DNA of 64,000 bases from Candidatus Accumulibacter proximus (GCA_016709675.1 JADJMH010000038.1:1-64000), one strand, 5' to 3'. Counted from the first letter of the stretch, positions 36,874 through 47,600 are shown. Made by a program: numbers and translations. The notes: generated by a model not told the origin, from the letters alone.

Positions 36874-37653
36874 ATGAACTACACCGCCTTCACTTTGCTG
36901 CTCACCCTCGTCTTGTTCGTCGGCATGGTGCTGCTGCTCGAACTCGGCCGACGGATCGGCGTTCGCCGGATGGCCAACGATCCCGAAGGGGCGCAGGCCG
37001 GGACCGGAGCGGTCGACGGGGCGGTGTTCGCCCTGCTCGGCCTGCTGATCGCCTTCACTTTCTCGGGCGCAGCGACGCGGTTTGACGAACGGCGGAACCT
37101 GATTGTCCAGGAAACCAACGACATCGGCACCGCCTACCTGCGGCTCGACCTGTTGCCCGCCAGCGCGCAGCCGGCGCTGCGCGATCTCTTCCGGCGCTAC
37201 GTCGATTCCCGGCTCGAGGTCTATCGCAAGCTGCCCGACATCGAAGCCGCCAGGGTAGAGCTGGTCCGTTCGAACCAACTGCAGGGCGAGATCTGGAGAC
37301 AGGCAGTGGCAGCCGGCCGGATGAGCGAGGCGCCGCCGGCAGCCAACATGCTGCTGCTGCCGGCGCTCAACCAGATGATCGACATCACCACCACCCGCAC
37401 CATGGCCGCACAGGTCCACCCGCCGCTGGTCATCTTCGTCCTGCTCTTCGGACTGGCACTGGTCGCCGCGCTGCTCGCCGGCTACGGCATGGCCGGAGGC
37501 AAGAAGCGCAGCTGGATTCACATGATCGGCTTCGCCGCAACCATGGCGCTGGCGGTTAACATCATCATCGACATCGAGTATCCACGCCTCGGCCTGATCC
37601 GGGTTGACGCCTTCGACCAAGCGCTGGTCGAGCTGCGGGCGAGCATGAACTGA
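36874..37653 (+). CDS. DUF4239 (bestrophin-like) membrane protein
   Basis: This 259-aa protein has an N-terminal helix (TAFTLLLTLVLFVGMVLLLE), a second helix (GAVFALLGLLIAFTFSGAAT), a soluble stretch of about 110 residues beginning RFDERRNLIVQETNDIGTAY, and two C-terminal helices. This is the DUF4239 layout, related to bestrophin-like proteins. Function is unknown. CAGGAGAG precedes the ATG at 36874. Confidence 0.8.
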   Translation: MNYTAFTLLLTLVLFVGMVLLLELGRRIGVRRMANDPEGAQAGTGAVDGAVFALLGLLIAFTFSGAATRFDERRNLIVQETNDIGTAYLRLDLLPASAQPALRDLFRRYVDSRLEVYRKLPDIEAARVELVRSNQLQGEIWRQAVAAGRMSEAPPAANMLLLPALNQMIDITTTRTMAAQVHPPLVIFVLLFGLALVAALLAGYGMAGGKKRSWIHMIGFAATMALAVNIIIDIEYPRLGLIRVDAFDQALVELRASMN

Positions 37654-37727
37654 TTTCCGTGGCTCCGAGTCTTGCGCCAGGGCCTGCTTAGGCGATTTCC
37701 AGAGATAGAGGTACCGATAAACGACAG

Positions 37728-37815
37728 CCGTCATCCCCGCGAAAGCGGGGATCCACCGTTCGGCCCGATGTAGGACAGAGCCTGGACTGGATTCCCGCTT
37801 GCGCGGGAATGACGG
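37728..37815. repeat. MITE/REP-like inverted repeat
   Basis: Two 28-base arms (starting CCGTCATCCCCGCGAAAGCG, and the mirror TGGATTCCCGCTTGCGCGGG) face each other across about 32 bases with a few mismatches. This GTCAT(T/C)CCCGCG core is a widespread intergenic repeat in beta- and gammaproteobacteria, whose translation gives the spurious peptides SFPRKRESS and WIPAFAGMT. It sits between the DUF4239 gene and the nucleotidyltransferase gene. Confidence 0.75.
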
Positions 37816-37883
37816 AACTCCTGGACGGTTTGGGATGGCAATCCATGGAATTCGCCTTAACCCAGCGCTATTTCCGCGCATGA

Positions 37884-38219
37884 TCAGGCCCACTGATGCA
37901 AGACCTGTCCTTCCGGGAGAGCGCCGCCGACGATAGGGTGCCCAGAATCCTTGCGTCGCTCGAATTCATCGCGACTATACAGGAGCAAATCCTTGGGCCT
38001 CGCCAGCCTGCGCAGGGCCAGGTACAAGCGCGCAGCCTCCTGGAGGCGACTGCGCTTTGGACTGAAAGGCTCAGGCTCGACGATCAGGAGATCGACGTCG
38101 GAGTCCGGCCTGGCGTCACCGCGTGCCCGCGAACCGAAAAGGATCACGATGTCGGGATTGGCTTCACGAACGATCGTATCGACCATTTCGCGGATCAGGC
38201 TGTCATCTTCGCTTTGCAT
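37884..38219 (-). CDS. MNT-type nucleotidyltransferase domain protein
   Basis: This 111-aa minimal nucleotidyltransferase has the motif GSRARGDARPDSDVDLLIVE (GS...D.D) that binds the nucleotide and two metals. Such MNT proteins usually act as antitoxins that adenylylate a HEPN-domain RNase encoded next door. No HEPN partner is visible here, so the pair may be broken or the protein may act alone. The ATG at 38217-38219 is preferred over a start nine codons earlier. It marks the left edge of the defence-rich region. Confidence 0.7.
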   Translation of the reverse strand: MQSEDDSLIREMVDTIVREANPDIVILFGSRARGDARPDSDVDLLIVEPEPFSPKRSRLQEAARLYLALRRLARPKDLLLYSRDEFERRKDSGHPIVGGALPEGQVLHQWA

Positions 38220-38291
38220 CCAGAACCCCTCATCCATCCAACGCACCGACCGGCCGAAGACCCAGCGGCGTTCGCAGAGATTTCCCCCGGG

Positions 38292-38455
38292 TCAGCCATG
38301 AACCGCAGCGTCGTTCAAGCGATTCCACTCCAGAGACCGCTTACGCCAGTGCCCTGCAATCTGCTGCGTGAAGTCCGCCCGCACCAGCTTGGCGCGCTCC
38401 AACAGCCAGCACTCGTCCTCGTGCCGAATCACAACGCCTTCACCACCGGCGTCAT
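38292..38455 (-). pseudogene. C-terminal fragment resembling an RNA ligase
   Basis: The reverse strand encodes GGEGVVIRHEDECWLLERAK followed by LVRADF and a basic end, with a stop at 38292-38294. The EGVVIR...K.KLVR pattern resembles the last motifs (IV/V) of the RNA-ligase nucleotidyltransferase fold. No start or upstream domain is present, because the DUF3696 gene abuts it. Assignment is tentative. Confidence 0.35.
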
Positions 38456-39831
38456 GCCTTCTCCCCTGCGGCCTGACGCTTGATCGCCTCAAGAGTGCGC
38501 GCCGCGATATCGCCCATCTCGTCGCCGAAGAAATTCTCCGGCCAGTTTTCGATCTCGCCGAAGAGGTTGAGACGCAAGGCCTCCAGCTCCGCGCCCGCAC
38601 CCTCGCGCTTGACGAAATACACCGCTACATCGGTCGCCTCGATCCTGCGCTCAGCCACCCGCCGCTGAAGACGCGTGAGGAAATGCTCGGAGTGCGTCTC
38701 GATGATCAACTGGGTACCGCGCGGGCTGCCGTTTTCGTTCGACTGGACCGCACTGATGAAAGCATCCGCAAGATTGGCCTGGGCGGATGGATGCAGATGG
38801 ATTTCCGGTTGCTCCATCCAGACCACGGAATTGGGCGGTGAATAGAAGGCCTGAACCAGTGCCGGCAGCACTTGCGAGACGCCCACTCCGACGTCCGTCA
38901 GCTTGACCACCGGGGATTTGGCAAGGGTCCGTACCAGCACCTCGTATTCCTTTCGCCCCTCGGCCACCGGGTGAACCTCGAAACTGTCGATCACCCCCAG
39001 GTCGCGCAACCAGCCAGCGATGAACACGTCAAACGGCTGCAGCTTCTTGTTGGGGCCGCGGTTCAGTTTTCGCCCCTGCTCGGTCGCCGCCAGCAGTGCG
39101 GCGATGGTATGTTCGCCCAGCGCTCCGACATGCGGCGGGGTCTCGCCCGACCATTGGTAGACCCGCCGTGCCGACTGGCGCAGCGGTCCGAGGTAATACA
39201 TCCGCTCCAGCATTTCCTCGGCCTGCAGGGCAAAATCCGCCAGAAAGTCGGCGTTCTGATAACGAAGGAGCGTGCGATCCGCAAAGCGGTAAAACTTCTC
39301 CGGCGGCTCCAGCGGCCACTTGCGGCCCACTGCCATCACCAGCTTCAGCGGCCTGCAATCAAGCGAAGTCCTGTCGCCGCGCCGGTGCGTCACCGCCAGT
39401 GACTCGGCGTCGCCCTGAAGCAGACGATAGGTAAACGACTCGGTTTCCGGCTGGCCGCTCTTGTCCGCGCGCAGCGTCGACGACAACTCCAGTTCGCTGC
39501 CCTTGAACACCTCCGACGAATTCAACGGGTTCTTGACGGTCACTACCTGCGGCAGCCGCCAGCGGAGGGAAAACATGATCTTCTGGCCCAGATCGTGCCC
39601 ATGGACGCAATCGGCGAAGGTGCCAAGATCGATCAGAGAATTCTCGTCTCCCAAGTGCAAGGCGCGCTTGCGGTCGGCCAGCTGTACCGTCTGCTTCAGG
39701 GCCAGCAAAAGGTGGCCGAGGCTGGACTTGCCGGAACTGTTGGTGCCGAAGATCACGGTCAACGGCGCCAGCGGCACCACTTTCGTGTCTTTCCACGCCT
39801 TGAAGTTCTGAATCTGCATTCCGGTCAGCAT
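38452..39831 (-). CDS. DUF3696-family AAA ATPase
   Basis: This 459-aa SMC/OLD-like ATPase has MQIQNFKAWKDTKVVPLAPL and Walker A GTNSSGKSS (29-37) at the N-terminus. It has the ABC-type Walker B EQPEIHLHPSAQANLADAFI, the H-loop ETHSEHFLTRLQRRV and the C-terminal DUF3696 segment LFGEIENWPENFFGDEMGDI. AAGGAA precedes the ATG. Such ATPases often occur in defence islands, usually with a nuclease or effector partner, but none is seen intact here; an RNA-ligase-like fragment follows immediately. Confidence 0.8.
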   Translation of the reverse strand: MLTGMQIQNFKAWKDTKVVPLAPLTVIFGTNSSGKSSLGHLLLALKQTVQLADRKRALHLGDENSLIDLGTFADCVHGHDLGQKIMFSLRWRLPQVVTVKNPLNSSEVFKGSELELSSTLRADKSGQPETESFTYRLLQGDAESLAVTHRRGDRTSLDCRPLKLVMAVGRKWPLEPPEKFYRFADRTLLRYQNADFLADFALQAEEMLERMYYLGPLRQSARRVYQWSGETPPHVGALGEHTIAALLAATEQGRKLNRGPNKKLQPFDVFIAGWLRDLGVIDSFEVHPVAEGRKEYEVLVRTLAKSPVVKLTDVGVGVSQVLPALVQAFYSPPNSVVWMEQPEIHLHPSAQANLADAFISAVQSNENGSPRGTQLIIETHSEHFLTRLQRRVAERRIEATDVAVYFVKREGAGAELEALRLNLFGEIENWPENFFGDEMGDIAARTLEAIKRQAAGEKA

Positions 39832-40043
39832 GACGGTTCCTTTCGTTCAGCGCACATTATGCAGCGCATCGCACGCCGCAAGCACTGGGCGGGGGGTACG
39901 GCATTGGCTGAATTCACGGGTTTCATTTTTCATCAGAAAGCGGCAGGCTTCGGTGCTTGTCGGCCGCAAGCACGATGGCTGCGATCAGCGCTTCAGCCCG
40001 TTTTGAATCTCGCGGGCAAGCAGCGATGGCAACATCGCTGTGA

Positions 40044-40319
40044 CTATCTCCGACTGGCTAAAAGCGTGACTTCAAGATGGCTGATCAGCTCATCCAGCAG
40101 TTGTGATTTATTGGCACTCCTGCACCGGTTATAGTGATACGACAACTCACCGATGACATCGGAAACCACATGCGGTCTGAATCTGATCCACTTCTTCCGG
40201 CCGTTCTTGAGGTCCGCCTGTGTCATTTCATCGGTCACCCAGAAACCGGCAAGCTCCAGGATGAGCTTCTTTTCATCGGCATGTAAATCCACTTCAATGA
40301 ACTCATCCGAGCTATTCAT
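40044..40319 (-). CDS. Hypothetical protein, 91 aa
   Basis: The protein starts MNSSDEFIEVDLHADEKKLI and continues with mixed charged and hydrophobic sequence (RKKWIRFRPHVVSDVIGELS, YHYNRCRSANKSQLLDELIS). GGAGTGAGG lies upstream of the ATG at 40317-40319. I recognise no family. Codon use and composition look real. It lies upstream of and on the same strand as the DUF3696 gene, separated by about 210 bases. Confidence 0.6.
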   Translation of the reverse strand: MNSSDEFIEVDLHADEKKLILELAGFWVTDEMTQADLKNGRKKWIRFRPHVVSDVIGELSYHYNRCRSANKSQLLDELISHLEVTLLASRR

Positions 40320-40505
40320 GTGCCTCACTCCGGCAAATAGAGACCCATCGACAGCGGGCAGCGTCTGCAACCGTCTGGAACGCCCATCCAGCCGCAGGCA
40401 TGCCGCACCCACGAACCTTCAGCAGACGGAGACGCGCCGCAGCCCGAGCCGCCCAGTGCCTTCGTCTCACTTGTTACCCCCATTATTACCTCTTTGAAAG
40501 CGGTA

Positions 40506-40886
40506 TTACCCTTTCTTCCTCCACGCGGCGGCAGGTCCTCGCCCGAGACACTCTACTCGACCTTGCTTCTGCTCGTCGCGCAAGACCGTTCGCACCATGT
40601 CGCGGCTAACGCCCGGGCTGGCGACCGCTTCGGGAAAGGCGCCGACGTTCAGGTCACTGAGAAATTCGACGTTGAGGGCATGGATGTCGATGGCGAGGTA
40701 ACGCGAGGGGCCGCCAGCTTCGTCTTCCCGCTCGCGGATCAGGCTTTCTGCGCATGACGGTCTTGCCTCCCCGGGCCGATGTGCACGACCGACCGCCGCA
40801 CTCCGGTTTCCTCTACCAGATGGGCAAAATGGGGCACGTAGTCGCGCCGGGGGGTCAGGCCACCGCGTCGCCGTCGATAGCGGCAC
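40506..40886 (-). pseudogene. Gene remnant with winged-helix-like end
   Basis: The reverse frame ends LSDLNVGAFPEAVASPGVSR, then DMVRTVLRDEQKQGRVECLG and RGPAAAWRKKG, which looks like a C-terminal winged helix with a basic wing. Upstream sequence (YVPHFAHLVEETGVRRSVVH) is in another frame. It is a broken gene that I cannot name, in the debris zone left of the IS element. Confidence 0.4.
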
Positions 40887-41189
40887 CGGCTTTCCACCAG
40901 GGGTTATCGATGCTCAGGCGGCGCTGGACTCCCTGCAGAGGGATTTCGAGTGCTGACAGCACAAGCGGTTAAGGGCAACTCCAGGATGTCAAATTAAGCA
41001 TGATGAAAACTGCCTAATTCAACCGCTGCCAGTAATTCCAATGAATACAGAGCGTTGGGTGGTAACGATCGCATTCGTGGCTTTTGTGTAACATTTCTTA
41101 CGCTATTGCGTGTAGCAGACAAATCGTTCAATAAAACAGAGGGTTGGGCGATAATTTGATCAAGCCGGCAGCAGTACGAAGACACCCAT

Positions 41190-41720
41190 CACATCAACCG
41201 GCAGACCAGGAGTGACGCGGTATTCGCCGCTGCACGGGCAGCCTTGAGCATGCGGTGGTCCTCAGGCCTCGTCCGGGCACACTGGCGGGCCAGGTTTTCG
41301 AGGGTGGTGCCGGCCCCGGCAACTGGTCAAGCAATTCTTGCTGGTGATGATCGCGCAGCAGCAGCAGCGGTTGCGTGCGGGTTAGGCCTCCAGCAGGGCG
41401 CGTACGGCATTGCCGGTGAGCAGTCCGCCAGGCTCGACGGCCGGCAGCACGACGGTCACCGTTTCTTCGCAAAGGAGCAGGCGCGACTGCTGGCGGTGGG
41501 TGATGGTGAGCTGATGGCGCAGGCGCAGCAGGCGGACGGCGGTGCGGCGGGCGCGGCAACCGTGAAGATGGCGCCGGCGCGCGAAACGTTGGCGGCGTCG
41601 CCGTCTGCCGCCGGGTTGTCGGGCGGCCATTCGAGCAGATGGTCGGCCAGGCATTTGACCAGCGGATCGGTGCGGTGGATCAACAGCGCGCCGGGGACGG
41701 GAGGCGGGTGGAAGCTGCGC
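41190..41720 (-). pseudogene. Frameshifted gene debris beside IS1634-family element
   Basis: Reverse-strand pieces in different frames look coding: PGALLIHRTDPLVKCLADHL, then LRLRHQLTITHRQQSRLLLC and LLLLRDHHQQELLDQL. They could be the C-terminal part of a large helicase-like protein, but this is weak. The IS transposase frame begins at its right edge. The AT-richer stretch 40980-41180 to its left holds no gene I can support. Confidence 0.3.
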
Positions 41721-41733
41721 AAGCTACCGACTG

Positions 41734-43509
41734 GTGCGCACCGAGCGCATCGGTGGCAAGGTCCGTCAGATCACGGTGTTGAACCTCGGCCGCCACTTTC
41801 CGATCAAGCAGGAAGACTGGCCGATCCTGTGCAGCCGCCTCGAGCAGTTGCTCAATCCGCAGGCGGTGATCCTGCCTTTGGAATGTTCGGAATCGATCGA
41901 GCGCACGGCGCAGCGTTACCATGCGCAGCTGGTTGCCCGCGCACCGACGATTTTGTCGGCGACGGAGGGTACGGCCGGATCGGCCGGCGAACCTCGCCCG
42001 CCTGCGGACTTCCAGGAAGTCGATGTGGACTCCCTGCAGATGACGCAACCCCGGTCGGTGGGCGTCGAACACGTCGGTCTGCATGCGGCAAGCGAGCTGG
42101 GTTTGATCGAGACGCTGAACGAACTGGGCGTCAATGGGGTGGTGCAGGCATCGATCCTGGGCAACCTGATCGGCAGAATGAGCCAGCCGGGGTCGGAGTT
42201 GGCGACCTGGAACTGGTTGCAGCAGCACAGCGCCCTGGGCGAGTTGATCGACGTCGACTTCCTGTCGATGTCGCACATGGGCCTGTATCGCGCCTCGGAC
42301 GTCCTGATGAAACATCGGGAGGTGATCGAGACGCGTTTGTTCAGCACGGTCCGGACGCTCTTTGATCTGCCGGAGACGGTCACCCTGTACGACCTGAGCA
42401 ACACCTATTTCGAAGGCGAAGCCAAGTTCAATCGCAAGGCCAGGCGAGGGCGTTCGAAGGAGAAGCGCAGCGACTGCCCGTTGGTGACGCTCGGTTTGGT
42501 GCTCGACGGCAGCGGCTTCGTCCGGCGCTCACAGACCTTCGCTGGCAATGTCTCCGAGCCCGGCACGCTGGCGTTCATGCTGGCTGGGCTGGGGACGCCG
42601 GCGGGCGCGCTGGTGGTCATGGATGCCGGCGTTGCCACCGAGACCAACGTCGCCTGGCTGGTCGAGCACGGCTATCGCTATCTGGTCGTGCGTCGCGGGG
42701 GGATGCGGCAGTTCGATGCCACACGCTCGGTGAGCATCGAGACCGCTGGCGAGGAGTGGCTGCATCTGCAGAAGGAGCTGAGCCCGGGTGGCCAGGAGCT
42801 TTGCCTGTATTGCCACTCACCGACCCGGCAATTCAAGGAAGAGGCGATGCTCGCGCTATCCGGTGGGCGTTTCGAGGCCGGCCTGCAGCAAATGAGCGAT
42901 GGCCTGCAAAAGCCCAAGAGCGAAAAAGGCCACGACAAGCTGTTGGAACGTCTCGGCCGACTCAAGCAGAAGAGCCGTGGCGCCAGCCAGCACTACCAGG
43001 TCAATCTGGTCACCGATCATTCCGGCAAGACGGTGACGGCGATCACCTGGCAGAAGGTGCCGGTTCCCGGCACGATGGCGAAGCATCCCGGCGTCTATTG
43101 CCTGCGGACCAACGAACTCGCCTGGGATGAAGAGAAGCTCTGGCGGACCTACACGATGCTGACCGACCTAGAGAGTGTGTTTCGCAGTCTGAAAAGCGAG
43201 CTCGGCTTGCGACCCATCTACCACCACAAGGAAGTGCGCTCGGACGGACATCTGTTCATCACCGTGCTCGCCTACCAGTGCGTTCAGTTGCTGCGCGTGA
43301 AACTCAAGGCCGCGGGAATCACTGACAGCTGGGCGACCCTGCGCGACATCCTCTCGGTGCAGCGCCGGGTCACTGCGACCTTCAATCAGCGCGACGGGCG
43401 ATCGCTACATGTGCGCAAAGCCACTGTCGCCGAACCGGATCTGCTGGCGATCTATCGTGCGCTGGGCATCAGCGCCGCACCCGGAGGAACCAGAAAACTG
43501 ATCAGCTGA
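41734..43509 (+). mobile_element. IS1634-family transposase, 5'-truncated
   Basis: This 591-codon frame (start drawn at GTG 41734) encodes a DDE transposase of the IS1634/IS4 superfamily. It begins RTERIGGKVRQITVLNLGRH, the usual N-terminal domain, then TLYDLSNTYFEGEAKFNRKA (first Asp and Tyr-rich DDE context), LVVMDAGVATETNVAWLVEH (second Asp), and YTMLTDLESVFRSLKSELGL with the catalytic Glu region. About ten to fifteen usual N-terminal residues are missing and an in-frame stop lies upstream at 41656-41658, so the left end seems lost. No matching terminal inverted repeat was found on that side. Confidence 0.8.
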
Positions 43510-43693
43510 ATCAGAAATTACCGGCTTGTAGTGCCACTCGATATTTTTGCAGCACGCAAGCAATTGATTCAGCGATAGGTTTTTCTTAGTCTGTTAAACA
43601 TCGGTTAAGCGGTTACACGGTCCTGGGGAGCCGTGTAGGACGTACGCTTCTCCAATAGCTCGAGAAAGCGGCTGGGCAAAGATGGGTGCCGGC

Positions 43694-43722
43694 CGCCCAC
43701 TGGAGCCTTTCTCCAGTGGGCG
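43694..43722. promoter_or_regulatory. 12-bp perfect inverted repeat upstream of sspB (operator candidate)
   Basis: CGCCCACTGGAG and CTCCAGTGGGCG are exact mirror arms across a five-base spacer, ending 21 bases before the sspB ATG. The site overlaps the position expected for the -35 box of the adjacent TAGAAT promoter, so a bound repressor would block it. Confidence 0.55.
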
Positions 43723-43730
43723 ACCAAGCG

Positions 43731-43736
43731 TAGAAT
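43731..43736 (+). promoter_or_regulatory. -10 element of the sspBCD operon
   Basis: TAGAAT lies seven bases before the sspB ATG. Transcription would begin at or next to the start codon, giving a leaderless mRNA; accordingly no ribosome-binding site is present. Confidence 0.5.
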
Positions 43737-43743
43737 TCCGCTT

Positions 43744-44664
43744 ATGAAAGACATAGCAAAACAAGAAGGGCCGGGGAGCCATTTCTCCGGCCACGAAACC
43801 TTTCCGCTGCGGCAGATGTGGCTCAAGAAAGCCTTCGATTGTGCCCATTCGGATTGGACCATACCAAAGTCCACGTTCTCCAACGCCGATGCGATTGCCC
43901 TGTTCGGGGTCGGTAAGAATATGGTCGCATCGATCAAGCATTGGGCGCTTGCGTGCGAAGTTATGCGCGAGGAGAACGGCTCCTTCAAAGTCACGGAAAT
44001 CGCTCGAGAAATCTTCAACGATGATGGGTGCGATCCATATTCAGAGAATCCGGCCACCGCTTGGTTCGCCCATTGGCAACTTGCCGGCCGTGGCTTCCGA
44101 TCGACCACGTGGTTCTGGCTGTTCAACCATGTCCTATCGCCCTCCTTCACCCGTGACGACCTCGAGACACCATTGGCCGAATACGCGTTGCGCATCGACA
44201 AGAAGCGCAGACTCTCAGCGTTGACACTGTCCCGCGACATCGAAACCTGTCTGCGCAGCTACGCCCCGCGAGCAACCGGAGCGTCGCCGGAGGATTTTGC
44301 CGAACCAATGCTCGGGGAGCTCGGTCTGATCGGCGAGGAACGGAAAGGCCATTTTGCGTTCCGCAGGGGCCAGAAGACCACACTGCCAGACGGACTATTC
44401 GCCTACGCTTTGCTCGACCATTGGGACCGGACTGCTCGGGGTGTGACGACGATGTCGTTCGAAGCCGTCGCCTACGGCGAGGGCTCGCCCGGGCGCGTGT
44501 TCAAACTCGACGAAGACTCGATCGCCGAGCGCTTGTTCGCATTAGACGACCTTACCGGCGGAATCCTTTCGTGGACCGACACGGCGGGCCTTCGCCAAGT
44601 GCACCGCAAGAATTTCGAGTCGCAAGAACTCCTCTCGACCATGATTCGAAAAGCGTATGACTGA
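43744..44664 (+). CDS. sspB: DUF4007 protein SspB (phosphorothioation nickase)
   Basis: This 306-aa protein has the DUF4007 start FSGHETFPLRQMWLKKAFD at 14-32. It continues with FGVGKNMVASIKHWALACEV and a helical, DNA-binding-like middle. DUF4007 proteins include SspB, the DNA-nicking component that opens the backbone for sulfur insertion in single-stranded phosphorothioation. It is followed by sspC with an 8-base overlap (ATGACTGA), so the two are translationally coupled. The assignment rests on the family plus the immediately following ATPase and PAPS-reductase-like genes. Confidence 0.8.
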   Translation: MKDIAKQEGPGSHFSGHETFPLRQMWLKKAFDCAHSDWTIPKSTFSNADAIALFGVGKNMVASIKHWALACEVMREENGSFKVTEIAREIFNDDGCDPYSENPATAWFAHWQLAGRGFRSTTWFWLFNHVLSPSFTRDDLETPLAEYALRIDKKRRLSALTLSRDIETCLRSYAPRATGASPEDFAEPMLGELGLIGEERKGHFAFRRGQKTTLPDGLFAYALLDHWDRTARGVTTMSFEAVAYGEGSPGRVFKLDEDSIAERLFALDDLTGGILSWTDTAGLRQVHRKNFESQELLSTMIRKAYD

Positions 44665-47600
44665 TCCTCGGGAAAGGCAGCTCTCAGAAATCGTCCGCAT
44701 ATCGAGGCATTACCAAAGGTCGATACGGATCGACACGGACCTTGGTCGCGAGGATGCGTTGGACGGGTTTATCTGCCACGGGACGGCTTCCACCGCGCTC
44801 GAAAGCATGTCCAAGCAACTACGCGAAAGCCGACAACGCGCATTCACGTGGACGGGCCCGTACGGTGGCGGAAAATCCTCCCTGGCGGTGGCCCTCGCAA
44901 GCGCCCTGTCCCCCGAACTAGGACTTCGTTCGAAGGCCCGAGCAATACTCAGCGCAACCGCGCATCCGTCGTTCCAAAAAGCTTTCCCCGCGAAGAACGG
45001 ATGGCTAGTCGTTCCTGTCGTTGGCAAGCGCGGAAGCGTGGTGCAGGACATCGCCAAGGCCCTGCGCAAGGCGCGCCGACAAGGCACCGACAACCGAAAG
45101 GCTTCGGCCACTACTGTGATCGCTGACCTGTGCTCGGCAGCGGGACAGGATGGGTTTGACGGAACGCTGCTAATTCTCGACGAACTCGGAAAGTTCCTCG
45201 AAGCTTCCGCCCTTGGTTCCGGCGACGACATCTATTTCTTCCAGGAGTTGGCCGAGGCAGCAGCTAGAGCGGAGGAGACCGTCGTTGTCATTGGCATCCT
45301 CCATCAGTCGTTCGGCCAATACGCAGCAAGACTCGGAATCGACACCCGCGACGACTGGGCGAAGATTCAGGGGCGATACGCGGACATTCCGTTGGTGGCG
45401 GGTAGTGACGAGGTCGTGGAACTAATCGGTCGAGCCGTGGAAACCGATGCCCGGCCCGTATGTTCCATGGCCGCCGCCGCGACGATCGCCGAGGCGATCC
45501 GTGCCCGCCGGCCGTCGGTAGGCGCTAGATTCGCACATTCCCTAGCGCTTTGCTGGCCGCTACACCCGGTCATGGCCGCCCTACTCGGCCCCATCTCCAA
45601 ACGGCAGTTTGGGCAAAACGAACGCTCAACCTTCGGCTTCCTTTCCTCCTCTGAACCCCACGGGTTCAGGGCCTATCTGAATTCGAGCGCGACGCGAGAT
45701 GAGACGTGGTATGTGCCGTCGAACTACTACGACTACCTTAAAGCGAACCTCGAACAAGCGATTCTCGCCTCCACCGACGGACACCGTTGGGCGCAGGCCG
45801 TCGAGGCTGTTGAACGAGCGGAGGCGAAATCTGACGACCCGCTGCATGTCGCCCTTATAAAGACCATCGCGGTCCTTGACCTGTTCAAGAACGGGTCGGG
45901 CTTGGCTGCGGAGCCGATAGTCCTAGAATCAATCTTCACGGGATATCCCGCAGGAAAAATCGCGGAGGCCCTCGAAGACTTGGCTAAATGGCGGGTGACA
46001 CTCTTCAAGAAACACACCGGGGCTTGGTCGGTATTCGAGGGGAGCGATTTCGACATCGAGCAAGCTATCACGAAAGCCCGTGCGGCGATGCCCGGAACGG
46101 ACTTCGACCTGCTGACTAACCTGTCGAATCTCTACCCTGTGATCGCCAAGCGGCACTACCACGAGACCGGCTCGTTCCGCTGGATGAGCGTGGCGCTCTG
46201 TCGACTAGAGGATGCCAAACGGATTGCTGCCTCTTTCAAACCGAAGGGCGGCGAGTTCGGACTGTTCCTGCTCGCATTGCCCGCTCACGGAGTCAGCGAG
46301 AAGGCCGCCAAGCGCTTCTGCGCAGACCACTCCCGCTCCGGTCCTTGGCCCGTGGTGATCGGTATACCGCACAACCATGGACGCATCGAAGACCAAGGAG
46401 CGGAACTCCTAGCCCTACAGGAGGTACAGTCCCGGCACGAACTCCAAGGCGACCCGGTCGCCCGTCGTGAGGTTTTTGCCCGGGCGAGCGAGGTTAGGAC
46501 GACCCTCGAGGAGCACCTGGCCGCGGCCTTGGCCAATGCCCATTGGTTTGCGGGAGAGCTCGAACTGGAATCCGGAGCAAAGCTCTCCCCGATTGCCTCG
46601 TTCCTTGCCGACACCGTCTATTGCGAAGCACCGGCCCTGTGGAGCGAGTTGGTCAACCGCAATAGCCTTTCGAGCAACAGCGTGAAGGCCCGGCGAGATC
46701 TGCTTTACCGGATGCTCGACCACGAGGCCGAACTGCATCTCGGCATCGAGGGTTATCCCGCCGAAAGGGGGCTGTACGAGACTCTTCTCCAAAGGACGGG
46801 CCTCCACCGCCAAGACGCTGACGGGAGCTGGCGTTTCCTTCCTCCCGACTGCAACGGAACGAACGCGTTCATTTCCCTATGGGCGAAAACCCGTCAGCTG
46901 TTCAAGGACTCTGGCACCCGCGTAGACGCAGTAGACATCCACGAAATCTGGGCCGCCCCTCCCCTTGGGCTGAAGAAAGGCGCGATGCCGGTTGTCTTTA
47001 CTGCCTTCTTGCTTGCCCACAAGGGTAACGTTGCGGCCTACAAGGACGGGATATTCATTCCCCGGATCACGGACGCAGACATCGACGAATACTTGCAGGA
47101 CGAAAGGCGATTTTCGCTGCGCTGGATCACCATCGACGACGAGAAAAAACGGATCCTCAACGGGATCGCCGAAATCCTCTCGTCGATCGGCGCGGCGGCG
47201 GCGGCCGACGACCCGCTGGAGGCTGCAAGAAGTCTGGTCGCTCTTGTTATCGGACTGCCCGCATGGACCCAGCGGACCGCGACACTCTCCTCCGAAGCCA
47301 AGTCGGTGCGAGACACCCTGCTTAAAGCCAGCGACCCGCACAAAGTCTTGTTCGTTGATCTGGTCGCCGTTCTCGGCACGGCCGACGGCGACGATTACGT
47401 GCGAGCCTTGCGCGGCCCCGTCGGGGAACTGTGGGGCGCTTACGAGGCGCTGCTGCTGCGCATTGAGTCGACCATGCTTGAAGCCCTCGATGCCAGGTCT
47501 GAGGACTCCGGGAAACTTCGGCAGCGCGCCGAAACACTCGCGGGAGTCACGGGGGACCTACGCCAGGACGCGTTCTCCGCTCGTGTGGCCAAGCACGACG

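Noticed and set aside
36856..37893. A 345-codon - strand open frame
   Set aside because: It is antisense to the DUF4239 gene, and its start includes the SFPRKRESS peptide typical of the translated intergenic repeat.
41048..41160. Near-repeat of CAGAGCGTTGGGTGG and CAGAGGGTTGGGCGA 90 bases apart
   Set aside because: It is short and imperfect with no gene context; it could be chance in this AT-rich debris zone.
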